Assembly: GCA_026826555.1 (NCBI GenBank)
Contig: JAKSZT010037276.1
Coordinates: 1,543,844-1,607,843 of the forward strand
DNA: 64,000 nt
Direction of reading: 5' to 3'
DNA from: Tolypeutes matacus
Taxonomy: Eukaryota > Chordata > Mammalia > Cingulata > Chlamyphoridae
Below, in pieces: positions 46,579 through 60,331 of the stretch; position 1 is the first letter of the stretch; every line of letters starts with the position of its first letter. The translations under genes were made by a program, and so were the position numbers. The notes under the pieces were generated by a model, which made no database searches, was not told where the DNA came from, and saw nothing but the letters and a program-made list of their open reading frames with translations.

Positions 46579-49383
46579 CTGGAGAGTTGTGTGTACGTTT
46601 TGTGCCTGTTTTAAATACTCTTGTATTTTAATATTTTTCCACATAGTGGTGAGTTGACCAGTGGAAATTTTTTTCATTTTACTTCTGATTTTGGGAATTA
46701 GAGCTTAGTTTCTTTTCTCCAGGATTCCTTTCTTCTCCCCTTTCTTTTCCAATTTTAACAGTGCCTTCTGTCATGTTGCTGTCTTTTCCAAAGAGCCCAT
46801 GCTCCATTCCCCAGAACTCCAAATAATTTGTCTGCGGCATTGTTTGTGCAACACCCACCTAAGAACCCTTCAGTGGAGGAGCAGAAAAAAGACTTGCCAG
46901 GCCATTTGCTAGGAAGCGCTTCCTGGACATTTTTCCTGGCTCAACAATGGCAGGATGACCATGATTCTAGCTTTCTAAGTTACACCAGAGGGAGCCTTTT
47001 GGAATCCAGGCCTTGAAGTTCAATTTCATGTTTCTTGAAAAGGCTACCCCTTGTGCTAAATTGAGATGTATCTGGTGTCTGGTGACTTTTGATAACATTG
47101 GATCTTCATTGAGATGTCAACACTTGCTCATTCTATTCTCATTCATTCCTCTGTCCTGGGATTCCATTGCTCTGAGGTTCCCAGGTTCAAAATACTCTGA
47201 TTTTCCAAGCAATCTTGTTTTGTGTTGAATTTTATGTCAATGATATGTGTGCAATTGCCAAAGAGGAATTTTTCACTCAGAAATAATGACTGCCTTGAGG
47301 CAAATTGCATGAGTAGAAAAAATTATTTCCTTCCCAGAGATCATTATGTCCAGATGTTCAACCTGGAATATTATAAATAGAATTTTATTTAAATTTATTT
47401 CAATCATGTCAGACTAATTATTTTCCTTTAAAATTATTTGTTCCTTAGTATCCCTTTCTTAGCGTTGATTCTATCAAATCTAATCTATTGTTACACTCCC
47501 TTTTAAAATTAGCAATTTCTTTAAGTCTAGTATGCATTTCAGTTTATAATTTTACAATGAAGACATTTTCATCAGTCTTAAAAAGCCATTCAATGTTCAC
47601 TTTGTACACATGATTGGGTATGTGAGCATATATCAATAAAACTGATAGACAAACCAAAAAAATTACTTCAAAGTCCTCCAGCAGAACACCTATGCTTGGC
47701 TGTATGAACAAAGGGTTTAAAAGAGAATGTGTTCTTTACTTATCTGACTTTTCTTTATTATAATTTTTATAAAGATATTGAAAAGGTATAATGATTGAAG
47801 AATGCTGGTACAACTCTGTGAATATACAAAACACCAGGGAATGTACACATGGTATAAATACAATATTGGTATAATATGTAACAATAAAAGAGGTTTCTTT
47901 TAACAATAGTGGGGATGTCAGGACATGTACACCCAAGGTGAGCCATGGATGATAGTTATAAAGGCTGTTTGAAAGAACTGTCTCTAAGTTTTAAATCATG
48001 AATTACATTTGTTTTTGCTGCTGGAGATGGGTGACTGGGACCCCTGTAAGTTGTTATGCCCCTTGATTTTGTAAATCATGTGTTTTGCTCTTCTTCAAGT
48101 TTATGTATGCTCATGAATGAATGATATCTATCACTAAGAAATAGATTAAAAGTAAGAGGGTGGTGAGAGAAAAACATGAAGTTTTGGAATTACCTATTTC
48201 TCTAAAGAGGTGTTGTTTTGTTTTTCCTCATTGTTGGAGGCTATAATCATGGGTGCATACAATTGAGGGTGGTTCCCTCGGCTTGATGGCTTAGTCCCTT
48301 GGCTTTTATGAAGAGTTCATCTCCCCCATGATATGCCTGGATAGCTGAGTCAATCTTTGTCAACATGTGGACCCTACCATGCCTTTTCTCTCCTGGATAT
48401 GTGCAGGGGCTTTCACAAGCTTTAGGAGTAATTTTGATGTTGGGAGCTGTCTGTCTTTTGTGTTCCTGGGTTTTTGTTTGTGTGTCTGTGCATTCTGCAA
48501 TCTTTTTAAGAACGTGTTTGATTTGCTTTCCAATACTTCCTGAAAATGTACAATATGGCACTTGAGCAGTGATTTTTATATGGATAACTGCATCACATAC
48601 TCTGCACTTGAGAACAACCAAAAAGGTCCAGAAAATCAGTAATGGTATTCTTGAAACAAAACCTGGAGCCTTCTAACCATTCAGTAAACAATGGCTAAGT
48701 CATGTAAAAAGATCTCTGAATTATTGAATGAAAATTATGATTATTCAAAAATGGAGGAATCACTGAGAAGCATTCCTTTTCCACCAATGGATATTCTCCA
48801 AATTAGAGTAGTTTAATATTATTCCATAAAGTATTACGAAGAAAATCTGTTCCAAAATTTATGTGAAAAATGTATTCCACATGAACTCACATCATTGAAG
48901 CCTTTTATTTTTAAAATGCTTCCTGCTTAAAAGGGCTAAGTATTTTCATTTACAATTAGCATTCTCAGAGTAGGTGGAAAAATTATTTCTCTCTTAAAAG
49001 ATTTATTTGTAGACTATAATTGATATTTAACCATTCTTTTAAAATCTGCTTTTCACTGAGTACATTAGAAACTTTTTCTTTAATTTACATACACAAAATT
49101 TGCCATTGAGAGAATATCCTCCTAATCTGAGTTATATCTTGTTTCACTTCCAAACCTCCAGATTCTTGTGTCTGGAAATAGATATTTCTTAAGAGAATCT
49201 GTAAACTAACAAATCATTTATGCACTCAGTCACAACTCTCATACATCTTTCCTCCAGTGTCCCAAAACACCGAGGTGGAATATACCTTACAGAACAGGAT
49301 AAAATATCTTGACATTTTTCTCCCCAGCCACAGACCATACTCTATGTTCAAAAGTCATTTTCCATGCCCTGCATTCACCATGT
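46579..49383 (+). repeat. Array unit 3 (2805 bp)
   Basis: A full-length unit. The + frame at 46828-47016 and the minus frame at 48247-48621 are the longest in the unit; neither has a domain I recognise. The dyad is degraded here (AAAATATCTTGACATTTT, 49302-49319). Confidence 0.85.
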
Positions 49384-52188
49384 CTAGAGAGTTGTGTGTA
49401 TGTCGTGTGTCTGTTTCAAAGACTCTTGGGTTTTAATGTTTTTCTACAAAGTGGTGCATTGACCAGTGGATTTTTTTCCCTTTTACTTCTAATTATGAGA
49501 ATTAGAGCTTAGTCTCTTTTCTCTAGGATTCCATTCTTCTGCTCTTTCTTTTCTACTTTTAGCAGTGCCTTCTCTCATGTTGCTGTCTTTTCCACAGAAC
49601 TCATCCTCCATGGTCCCGAGTCCAAAAAATTTGTCTGCTGCATTGTTTATGCAACACCCACATAAGAACCCTGCAGTGGAGGAGCAGAAAACAGACATGA
49701 GAGGCCAGTTGCTAGCAAGTGCTTCTTGGACATTTTTCCTGGCTCACCAATGGCAGGATGACCATGATTCTGCCTTTCTAAGTTACACCAGAGGGAGCCC
49801 TTTGGAAACCAGGACCAAAAATTCAATTTCATGTTACTTGAAAAATTTGTACATTGCATTAAATGGGATTTATCGGGTGTCTTCTGACTTTTGATAATGT
49901 TGGCTCTTCATTGAGATGACAACATTTGCTCATTTTATTCTCATTTATTCATCTGCCTAGGTATTCCATTGCTCTGATTTTCCCTGGTTCAAAATACTAT
50001 GGTTTTCCAATTGATCTTATTATATGTGAAATTATGCCAGGGAAATTTGTGCAATTTCCAAAGAGGGATTTTTTTACTCAGAAAAAATGAATGCCTTGAA
50101 AGAAATCGCATGATAAAAAAAAATTATTTCATTCCTAGAGATCATTATGTCTGAATGTTCTAACAGTAAGATAATAAATAGAATTTTATTTTAATTTATA
50201 ACCATCATCTCAGATTAATTATTTTCCTTCAAATGTGTTTAAGACTTAGTATCCCTTTCTTATCATTGATTCTATCACATCTTATCTAACTTTACACTCC
50301 CTTTAAAATTAGCATTTTATTTAAGTCTAATATACTTTTCAGTTTATAATATTACATTAAAGAATTTTTCATCCACTTTAAAAAAGCCATTCATAGTTCT
50401 CTTGACCTTATAGCAATAAAACTTATGGACAAACCAAAAATATTCTTCAAGGTCAGCCAGCAAACCAACTATGCTTGGCTGGTCAATAAATAATTGAAAA
50501 GTGAAGAATTTCTTTACTCATCTGATGTTTCTTTCTTTATTATAAGTTTTGTAGAGATATTGAAAAGATCTAATACTGATTGAAGAATGATGGCACACCT
50601 CTCTGAATATGCAAAACACCAGGGAATGTACACATGGGATAAATATGATTTTGGTTTAATATGTATCAATAAAAGAGATTTCTTTAAAAAATACTGGGAA
50701 TGTCAGGACATGTACACACAAGTTGAGCCATGGAACATAATTATTAGGGGTGTTTGAATGATGCCCTGTCTGAGTTTTAAAAAATGAATCACATTTCATT
50801 TTCCTGGTTGGGATGTGTGAGTGGGACCACTGTAAGTTGTTATGCCCCTTGTGTTTGTAAGATTATGAGCTTTTCTCTACTCTTCAAATTTATGTATGCT
50901 CATGAATGAACCTTATCCATCACTAAAAAATAGTTTGGGAGAAAGGTTGGAAAAAGTACAACATGGAGTTTTAGAATTATCTTTTTCTCTTCAGAGGTAT
51001 TCATTTTGTTTTTCTTCATTGTTGGAGGCTATAATCATAGGTGCAAAGAATCAAGGGAGGTACCCTGGGGTTGATGATTTAGTTCCTTAACTTTTATGAG
51101 CCATTCACATCCTCCATGATATGTCTGGATAGCTGAGTCTGTTTTCATCAAATTGTATCCCTACCATTGCCTTTTCTCCTCTGAATGTGTGCAGGGGATT
51201 TCACAAGTTAAAGGATAAATTTTGAGGTTGGGTGCTGTTTGTCTTCTGTGTTCCTGGGTTTTCGTTTGTGTATCTTGGGATTCTGCTTTCTATTTAAGTA
51301 TGAGTTCGATTCTACTTCCAATACTTCCTGAAAAATTACAATATGGCACTAGAGCAGTGATTTATATATGGATAACTGCTTCACATACTCTGCACTCGAG
51401 AATAACCTCTTTGGGTTCAAAGAGGTCCAGAAAATCAGAAATGGGTTTCTTGAAACAAAACCCGGAGCCTAGTAAATATTCATTAAACAATGGAGAATTC
51501 ATGTAAAATGATCTCCTCTGAATTATCGATTGAAAATAATGATTATTCAAAAATGGAAGAATCACTGAGAAGAATGACTTTTCCTCCAATGATTATTCTC
51601 CAAATTAGAGTAGTTTAAATTATTTCATAAACTATTAGGAAGAAAATCTGTTCCAAAAATTTTTGTGAAAAAAAGTATTCCACATGAACTCACATCATTG
51701 AAGTCACTTATATTTAAAAAGCTTGCTCTTTAAAAGGGTTAAGTATTTCTTTGACAATTAGCATTCTCAGAGTAGGTGGTAAAATTCTTTCTATCATAGT
51801 AAAGATTTATTTGTAGACGATAATTGATATTTAACCATTTCTTTCAAATCTGATTTTCACTGAGTACTTTAAAACGGTTTTCTTTATTTTAAATATACAA
51901 AATTTGCCAATTAGAGATTGTCCTCTGAATCTGAGTTATATCATGTTTTCACCACCAATCCTACACATTCTTGTGATTGTAAATATATATTTCTTAACAG
52001 AATATGTAAATTAACAAAACATTTATGCACTCTTTCACAATACTCTTAGCACTTTCCTCCAGCATCCCACCACACCGTGGTGGAATATTTCTTACCAAAC
52101 ATGATAAAATGTCATGACATTGTTCTCCCCAGCCACCAACAATAGTATATGTTCAAAACTCATTTTCCATGCCCTGCCTTCACCATTT
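49384..52188 (+). repeat. Array unit 4 (2805 bp)
   Basis: Full length. Frames at 49565-49894 (+) and 51362-51589 (-). It contains the hairpin-like CCTCTTTGGGTTCAAAGAGG at 51407-51426, shared in part with unit 5 only. Dyad core at 52106-52122. Confidence 0.85.
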
Positions 52189-54998
52189 CTGGAGAGTTGG
52201 GTGTACGTGTTGTGTCTATTTTAAACACTCTTGTGGTTAAATTTTTCCACGTAGTGGTGAGTTATCTAGTGGATATTTTTTTCCTTTTAGTTCAAATTCT
52301 GAGCATTAGAGATTAGCTTCTTTTCTCCAGGATGCCATTCTTCTGCTCTTTTCCAATTTTAGCAGTGCCTTCTCTCATGCTACTGTCTTTCCAAAGAGCC
52401 CATCCTCCATTCACGAGATCTCCATGTAATTTGTCTGTGGCATTGTTTGTGCAACACCCACATAAGAATCCTTCAGTTTAGGAGCTGAAAAAGACATGAC
52501 AGACTATTTGCTAAGAAGCGCTTCTTGGACATTTTTCCTGGCTCACCAACCAAAGGATGACTGTGATTCTAGCTTTCCAAATTACACCAGAGGGCACCCT
52601 TTGGAATCCGGGGACAGAAGTTTAATTTCATGTTACTCGAAAAGGCTACCCATTGTTTTCAATGGGATGTATCAGTGGCTGGTGACTTTTGATAATGATG
52701 ACTCTTCATTGAGATGACAACACTTGCTCCTTTTATTCTCATTGATTCCTCTGCCCTGGGATTCCATTGCTCTGAGGTTCCCTGGTTTATATTACTATGG
52801 TTTTCAAAGTGATGCAATTGTGTATGGGAATTTATGCCAATGAGATATGTGCAATTTCCAAAAAGGAATTATTTACTCAGAAAGAATGAATGCCTTGAGG
52901 GTAATAACATGGTAAAAAAAATTATTTCATACCTAGAGATCATTATGTCCAAATGTTCAACCTGAAATGTAATAAATAGAATTTTATTTTCATATATTTC
53001 CATCATGTCAGACTAGTTATTTTCCTTTATAAGTGTTTATATCCTAGTATCACTTTCATATTATTGATTCTATAAAATGTAAACTAACTTTACACTCCCT
53101 TTTAAAATTAGCAATTTCTTTAGTCTAACTTTCATTTCAGTTTTTAATATTACATTGAAGACAATTTCATCAGCTTTAAAAAAGCCATTTGTTGTTCTCT
53201 TTGTCCAAAATATGGAGTATAGAACACATATAAATAAAATAGATAGGCACCCCCCAAAAATATTCAAAGTAAAACAGGAAATCACCTATGCTTAGCAGTG
53301 TCATGTAAGGATTGAAAAGTGATTTACTTCTTAATTACATGATTTTTCTTTTTTTATTATAATAATTATACTGATTTTTAAATGATATAATAATGACTCA
53401 AGGAATGATAGCTCACTGCTGTGAATCTACAAAACACCAGGGAATGTACACATGGGATAAATAGGATATTGTTTTAATATGTATCAATAAAAGTGATTTC
53501 TTTTAAAAATAGTGGGAATGTCAGGACATGTACACAGAAGTTGAGCCATGGATCAAAATTATTAGGGGTGTTTGAACGATGCTCTCCCCAAATTTTAAAA
53601 AATGAATCTCATTTCATTTTATTGCTGGAGGTGTGTGAATGCGACCCTGAAAGTTGTTATGCCCCTTGTGTTTGTAAGATCAAGAGTTTTGCTCTACTTT
53701 TCAAGTTCAAGTATGCTCATGAATGAACCATATCCATCACTAAAAATTGGATTGAGAGAAAGGTTGGCCAAAGTAAAACATGGTTGTTTAGTATTATCTT
53801 TTTCTCTAATGGGGTATTCCTTTTGTTTCCTTCATTGATGGAGGCTATAATCAAGGGTGCATAGGTTCAAGGGAGGTAACCTGGGCTTCATGGCTTAGTT
53901 CCTTGACTTTTATGAGCCGTTCTTATCCTCCATGATATGCCAGAATAGCCGAGTCCCTCTTTGTCTTCTTGAGTACCCTACCATTGCCTTTTCTCCCCTG
54001 GTTGTGGGAGGGGTATCACAAAGTTTAGGAGAAGTTGTGAGATTTGGAGCTGTTTGTCATCTGTGTTCCTGAGTTTTTGATTGTGTATCTGTGAATTCTG
54101 GTTTCTTTTTAAGAATAAGGTTGATTTTATTTCCAATACTTCCTGAAAAATTACAATATGGCACAGGAGATGTGATTTTTATATGGATAACTGCGTCACA
54201 TACTCTGCCCTTGAGAATAAACTCTTTGGGTTCAAAGAGGTCCAGAAAATCAGGAATGGGTTTCTTGAAACAAAACCTGGAGCCTTCTAACCATTCAGTA
54301 AACAATGGAGAAGTCATGTAAAATGATCTCCTCTGAATTATTGATTGAAAACAATGATTATTTCATAATAGAAGAATCTCTGAGAAGCATGACTTTTCCT
54401 CCAATGATTATTCTCCAAATTAGAGTAGTTTAAAATTATTTCATAAACTATTAGTAAGAAAATCTGTTCCAAATATTTTTGTGAAAAAAGTATTCCACAT
54501 GAACTCACATCATTGAAGCCTCTTATATTTAAAAAGCTTGCTCTTTAAAAGAGTTAAGTATTTCTTTGACAATAAGCATTCTCAGTGTAGGTGGTAAAAT
54601 TCTTTCTCTCTTAGTAAAGATTTATTTGTAGATGATAATTGATATTTAACAATTCTTTTAAAATCTGCTTTTCACTGAGTACTTTTAAAAGGTTTTCTTT
54701 AAATACACAATATTTGCCAATTACCGAATGTCCTCCTAATCTGAGTTATATCTTGTTTTCACCACCAAACCTCCACATTGTTGTGATTTTAAATATTTAT
54801 TTCTTATCAGAATCTGTAAATTAACAAACCATTTATACTCTTGGTCACAATACTCATAGCACTTTACTCCAGCATCCTACCACACCATAGTGGAATATTT
54901 CTTACCGAAAATGATAAAATGTCATGACATTTTCCCCTCCAACCACTGACAATACTATACATTAAAAACTCATTTTCCATGCCCTGCCTTCACCATGT
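52189..54998 (+). repeat. Array unit 5 (2810 bp)
   Basis: Full length. The minus frame at 54057-54317 is homologous to those of units 3 and 4. CTCTTTGGGTTCAAAGAG is at about 54221-54238. A perfect dyad AAAATGTCATGACATTTT is at 54916-54933. Confidence 0.85.
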
Positions 54999-57787
54999 CT
55001 GGAGAGTTGTGGGTACGTGTTGTGTCTGTTTTAAACACTCTTCTGTTTTTATTTTTTTCCACATAGTGGTGAGTTGACCATTGCTAGTTTTTCCTCTTTC
55101 TTCTAATTTTGAGAATTAGAGCTTAGTTTCTTTTCTGCAGGATTTCATTCTTCTTCTCTTTCTTTTCAAATTTTAGCAGTGCCTTCAGTCATGTGGCTGT
55201 TTTTTCCAAAGAGCCCTTCCTCCAATCCCCAGAGCTCCAAAGTAATTGTCTGCGGCTTTGTTTGTTCAAACCCCACCTAAGAACACTTCAGCGGAGGAGC
55301 AGAAAAAAGACCTGCAAGGCCATTTGCTAGGAAGCCCTTCTTGGACGTTTTTTCTGGCTCACCAATGGCAAGATAATGTGATTCTATCTTGCTAAGTTAC
55401 ACCAGAGGGAGTCGTTTGGAATACAGGGCTGAAGTTCAATAGATAACTTGAAAAGGTTATCTATTGCATTAAATGGGATGTATCAAGTTGCTGGTGACTT
55501 TGGAGAATGTTGACTCTTCATTGATATGACAACACTTGCTCATTCCATTCTCCTTTATTCCTCTGCCATGGGATTCCATTTTCCGAGGTTCCCTCGTTTT
55601 CCAGGTGATCTTGTTATGTCTAGGATTTTATGCCAATGAGATGTAAGCAATTCCCAAAAAAGAATTTTTTACTCAGAAAAAAATGAATGCCTTGAGGGAA
55701 ATAGATTGATAAACAAAAAATTTCATTCCAAAGATCATTATGTCCCAATGTTCGACCTGAAATATAATTAATAGAATTTTATTTTAATTTATTTCCATCA
55801 TCTCAGACTAATTATTTTCCTTTTAAGTGTTTGTGCATTAGTATTCTTTTCTAAATATTGATCCTATCAAATTTATTCAAACCTTACACTTCCTTATAAA
55901 ATTAGCAATTTCTTTAGTCTAATTTCCATTTCAGTTTAGAATTTTACATTGAAGACATTTTTATCAGCTTAAAAAAAGCCATTCATTGTATACTTTTTCC
56001 ACATGAGGGGTAAACAGCACGTATCAATAAAATTGATAGACAACCCCCCCAAAATATTCAAGGACAACCAGGAAATAACCTATGCTTGGTTGTGAAAACA
56101 AAGGATTGAAAAGTGAATAATTTCTTTATTCACCTGATTTTTCTTTCTTTATTTTAATTTCTATAGATATTTTGAAAAGGTGTAATAATGATTGAAGAGA
56201 TGATGGCACACTTCTGTGAATCTACAAAACACCAAGGAATGTACACATGGGATAAATATGATATTGGTTTAATATGTATCAATAAAAGAGGTTTCTTTTA
56301 AAAATAGTGGGAATGTCAGGACATGTACACAAAAGTTGTCCCACGGATCATAGGTATTAGGGATGTTTGAATCATGCTCTCTCCAAGATTTAAAAAATGA
56401 ATCACATTTCATTTTCTGACGGAGATGTGTGAATGGTATCCTGAAAGTTGTTATGGCCCTTGTTTTTGTAAGATCATGAGTTTTGCTCTACTCTTCAAGT
56501 TTATGAGTTCTCATGATGAACGATATCCATCAGGGAAAAATTAATTGAGGGAAAGGTTGGCCAGTATAAAACATGAAGGTTTGGAATTACCTTTTTCTCT
56601 AAAGAGGTATTCGTTTGGTTTTCTTCATTGTTTGAGACTATAATCAAGGTTGCATAGAATCGAGGACGGAACCCTGTGCTTGATGTCTTAGTTCCTGGAC
56701 TTTTGTGAACCATTTATCTCCCCCATGATAAGCGTGGAAAGCAGAGTCCCTCTTTGTCAACTTGTGGACCCTACCATTGCCTTTCTCCCCTTGCTGTGGG
56801 CATTGGCTTTCACAAGATGTAGGAGAAATTGTGAGATTTGGAGCTGTTTATCTTCTCTGTTTATGGGTTTTTGTTTGTGTATCTGTGGATTCTGCTTTCT
56901 TTTTAAGAATGAGGTTGATTTTATTTCCAATACTTGCTGAAAAATTACAATATGACCCAGGAGCAGTGTTTTTTATATGGTTAAATGTGACACATACTCT
57001 GAACTCGAGAACATCCCAAACAGGTCCAGAAAATCAGGATTATTTTTCTTGAACCAAACCTGAACCCTTCTAACCATTCAGGAAACAATGTAGAAGTCAT
57101 GTTAAAAGATCCCATCTGAATTATCTATTGAAAATAATGATTATTCAAAAATGGAGGAATCACCAATAAGCATTCCTTTTCCTTTAATGATTATTCTCCA
57201 AATTAGAGCAGTTTAATATTATTTCATAAACTATTAGGAAGAAAATCTGTTCCAAATATTTCTGTGAAAAATGTATTCCACATGAACTCACATCATTGAA
57301 GTCTCTTATATTTAAAAAGCTTGCTGTTTAAAAGGGTTAAGTACTTTCTTTTATGATTAGCATTCTCAGAGTAGGTGGAAAAATTCTTTCTCTCTTAGTA
57401 AAGATTTATTTGTAAATGATAATTGATATTTAACAATTCTTTTAAAATCTGTTTTTCACTAAGTATTTTAAAAAGTTTTTCTTTATTTTAAATACAAAAT
57501 AATTGCCAATTAAAGAATGTCCTCCTAATCTGAGTTATACCTTGTTTTCACCACCAAACCTCCACATTCTTGTGTTTGTAAATAAATATTTTTTAACAGA
57601 ATCTGTAAATTAACAAAACTTTTATGCACTCGGACACAATTCTCATAACACTTTACTCCAGCATCCCACCACACCATGGTGGAATATTTCTTACCAAACA
57701 TGATAAAATGTCATGACATTTCCCCCCTCAGCCACCTATAATACTATATGTACAAAACTCATTGTCCATGCACTGCCTTCACCATGT
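54999..57787 (+). repeat. Array unit 6 (2789 bp)
   Basis: Full length with small indels. Carries CACCATGGTG (57672-57681) and the TGTCATGACA dyad (57705-57721) about 24 bases apart. The forward frame found in neighbours is broken here. Confidence 0.85.
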
Positions 57788-60331
57788 CTGGAGATGTGTG
57801 TATGTGTTGTGTCTGTTTTAAACACTTTTGTCTTTTTATTTCTTTCCACATAGTGGTGAGTTGACTAGTGGATACTTTTTCCTTTTACTTCTAATTTTGA
57901 GAATAACAGCATAGTTTCTTTTCTCCAGGATTCCATTCTTCTCCTCTTTCTTTTCTTATTTTAGCAGTGCCGTCTCTCATGTTCCTGTCTTTTCCACAGA
58001 GCCCATCCTCCATTCCCCTGAGCTCCAAAGAAGTTGTATGTGGCATAGTTTGTGCAAATCCCACCTTTGAACCCTTCATTGCAGGAGCAAAAAAAAGACT
58101 TGCCAGGCTATTTGCTAAGAAGCACTTCTTGGACGTTTTACCTGGCTCACCAACAGCAGGATGACCATGATTCTAGCTTTCCAAGATACAGCAGATTATG
58201 TCCTTTGGAATCCAGGGCCAAAATTTCAATTTCTTGTTACTTTAAAAGGCTATCCATTGCATTAAATGGGATGTATCAGGTGGCTGATGACTTTTGATTA
58301 TGTTGATTCTTTAATGAGATGACAACACTTGCTCATTCTATTCTCATTGATTCCTGTGCCCTGGGATTTCATTGCTCTGAGGTTCCCTGGTTTAAAATAC
58401 TATGGTTTTCCAAGTGATCTAGATATGTGTGGGAATTTATGCCAATGAGATATGTGCAATTTTCAAAAAGGAATTTTTTACTCAGAAAGAATGAATGCCT
58501 TGAGAGGAATAGCTTGATAAAAAAAATTATTTCATTCCTAGAGATAATTATGGCCCAATATTTGACCTGGAATATAATAAATATAATTTTATTTTCCTTT
58601 ATTTCTATCATCTCAGACTAATTATTTTCCTTTATCTGTTTGTGCCTTATTATCCCTTCCTGATTATTGAGTCTATCAAATCTATTCTAACCTTACACTT
58701 CTTTTTAAAATTAGCAATTTCTTTAGTCTAATTTCCATTTCAGTTTATACTTTTGCATTGAAGTCATTTTCATCAGGTTTAAAAGCGCCATTCTTTGTTC
58801 TCTTTGTCCACATGATGGGGTATAGAGCACATATCAATAAAATTGGTAGACTACCCCCCAAAAATATTCAAGGTCAACCAGCAAGTCACCTGTGCTTGGT
58901 TGTGTCAACATACGTTTGAAAAGTGAATAATTTCTTTATTCACCTGATTTTTCTTTCTTTATTATAATTATTATAGAGATTTAGACAAGATATAATAATG
59001 ATTGAAGAAATGTTGGCACACCTCTGTGAATCTACAAAACCCAAGGGAATGTTCCCATGGGATAAATATGATATTGGTTTAATATACAACTATAAAAGAG
59101 ATTTCTTTTAAAATTTTTGGGAATGTCAGGACATGTAGACACAAGTTGAGCCACAGAACATAGTTAATAGGGGCGTTTGAATGACGTTCTCTCTGTTTAA
59201 AAAAATGAATCACATTTCATTTTCCTGCTGGAGATGTGTGAACGGGACCCCTGTAAGTTGTTAAGCTCCTTGAGTTTGTGAGATCATGAGTTTAGCTCTT
59301 CTCTTCAAGTTCATGCATACTCATGAATGAACCATATCCATCACTAAAAAATAGATTGAGAGAAAGGTTTGCCAGAGTAAAACATGAAGGTTTAGAATTA
59401 CCTTTTTCTCTAAAGAGGTATTCATTTTGTTTTTCTTCATTATTGGAAGGTATAAAAATGGGTGCATATAATAGAGGTCTGTACCCTGGGCTTGATGGCT
59501 TACTTCCTTGACTTTTATGAACTGTTCTTCTCCGCATGATAGACCTGGAGAGCTGAGTCACTCTTTGTCAAATTGTGGATCATACCATTGCCTTTTCTCA
59601 TCTGGGTATGGGCAGGGGATTCCACAAGTTGTAGGAGAAATTGTGAGATTTGGAGCTGTTTGTCTTCTGTGTTCCTGGGGTTCTGTTTGTGTATCTGTGG
59701 ATTCTGCTTTCTTTTAAAGAATGAGGTTGGTTTTATTTCCAATATTTCCTAGAAATTTACAATATGGCAGAAGAGCATTGATTTTTATATGGATAACTGC
59801 ATCACGTACTCTGCACTCAAGATCAACTGAAAGAGGTCCAGAAAATCAGGAATGGTTTTCTTGAAACAAAACCTGAAACCTTCTAACCATTCAGTAAACA
59901 TTGGAGTATTCATGTAAAAAGATCTCTGAATTATCAATTGAAAATAATGATTATTCAAAAATGGAGGATTACTGAGAAGCATTCCTTCTCATCCAATGAT
60001 TATTCTCCAAATCACAGTAGTTTAATATTATTTCATAAAGTACAAGAAAAAATCTGTTCCAAAAATTTTTGTGAAAAAAGTATTCCACAAGACCTCACAT
60101 AATTGAAGCCTCTTATATTTAAAAAGCTTCCTGTTTAAACAGGTTAAGTATTTCTTTGACAATTAGAATTCTCAGAGTAGGTGGAAAAATTCTTTCTCTC
60201 TTAGCAAAGTTTTATCTGTAGACAATAATTGACATTTAACTATTCTTTTAAAATCTCCTTTTAAGTGAGTATATTAAAAAGTTTTTTTTTAAATACAAAA
60301 AAAAAAAAATGTGCCATTAGAGAATGTACTC
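57788..60331 (+). repeat. Array unit 7, end deleted
   Basis: Collinear with other units until 'agagaatgtactcctg' (60319-60334), where it jumps to the 'acatgttgtgtctg' of the next unit. About 270 bp that contain the dyads in other units are missing. Forward frames at 57967-58164 and 58052-58297; minus frame 59785-59982. Confidence 0.85.
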
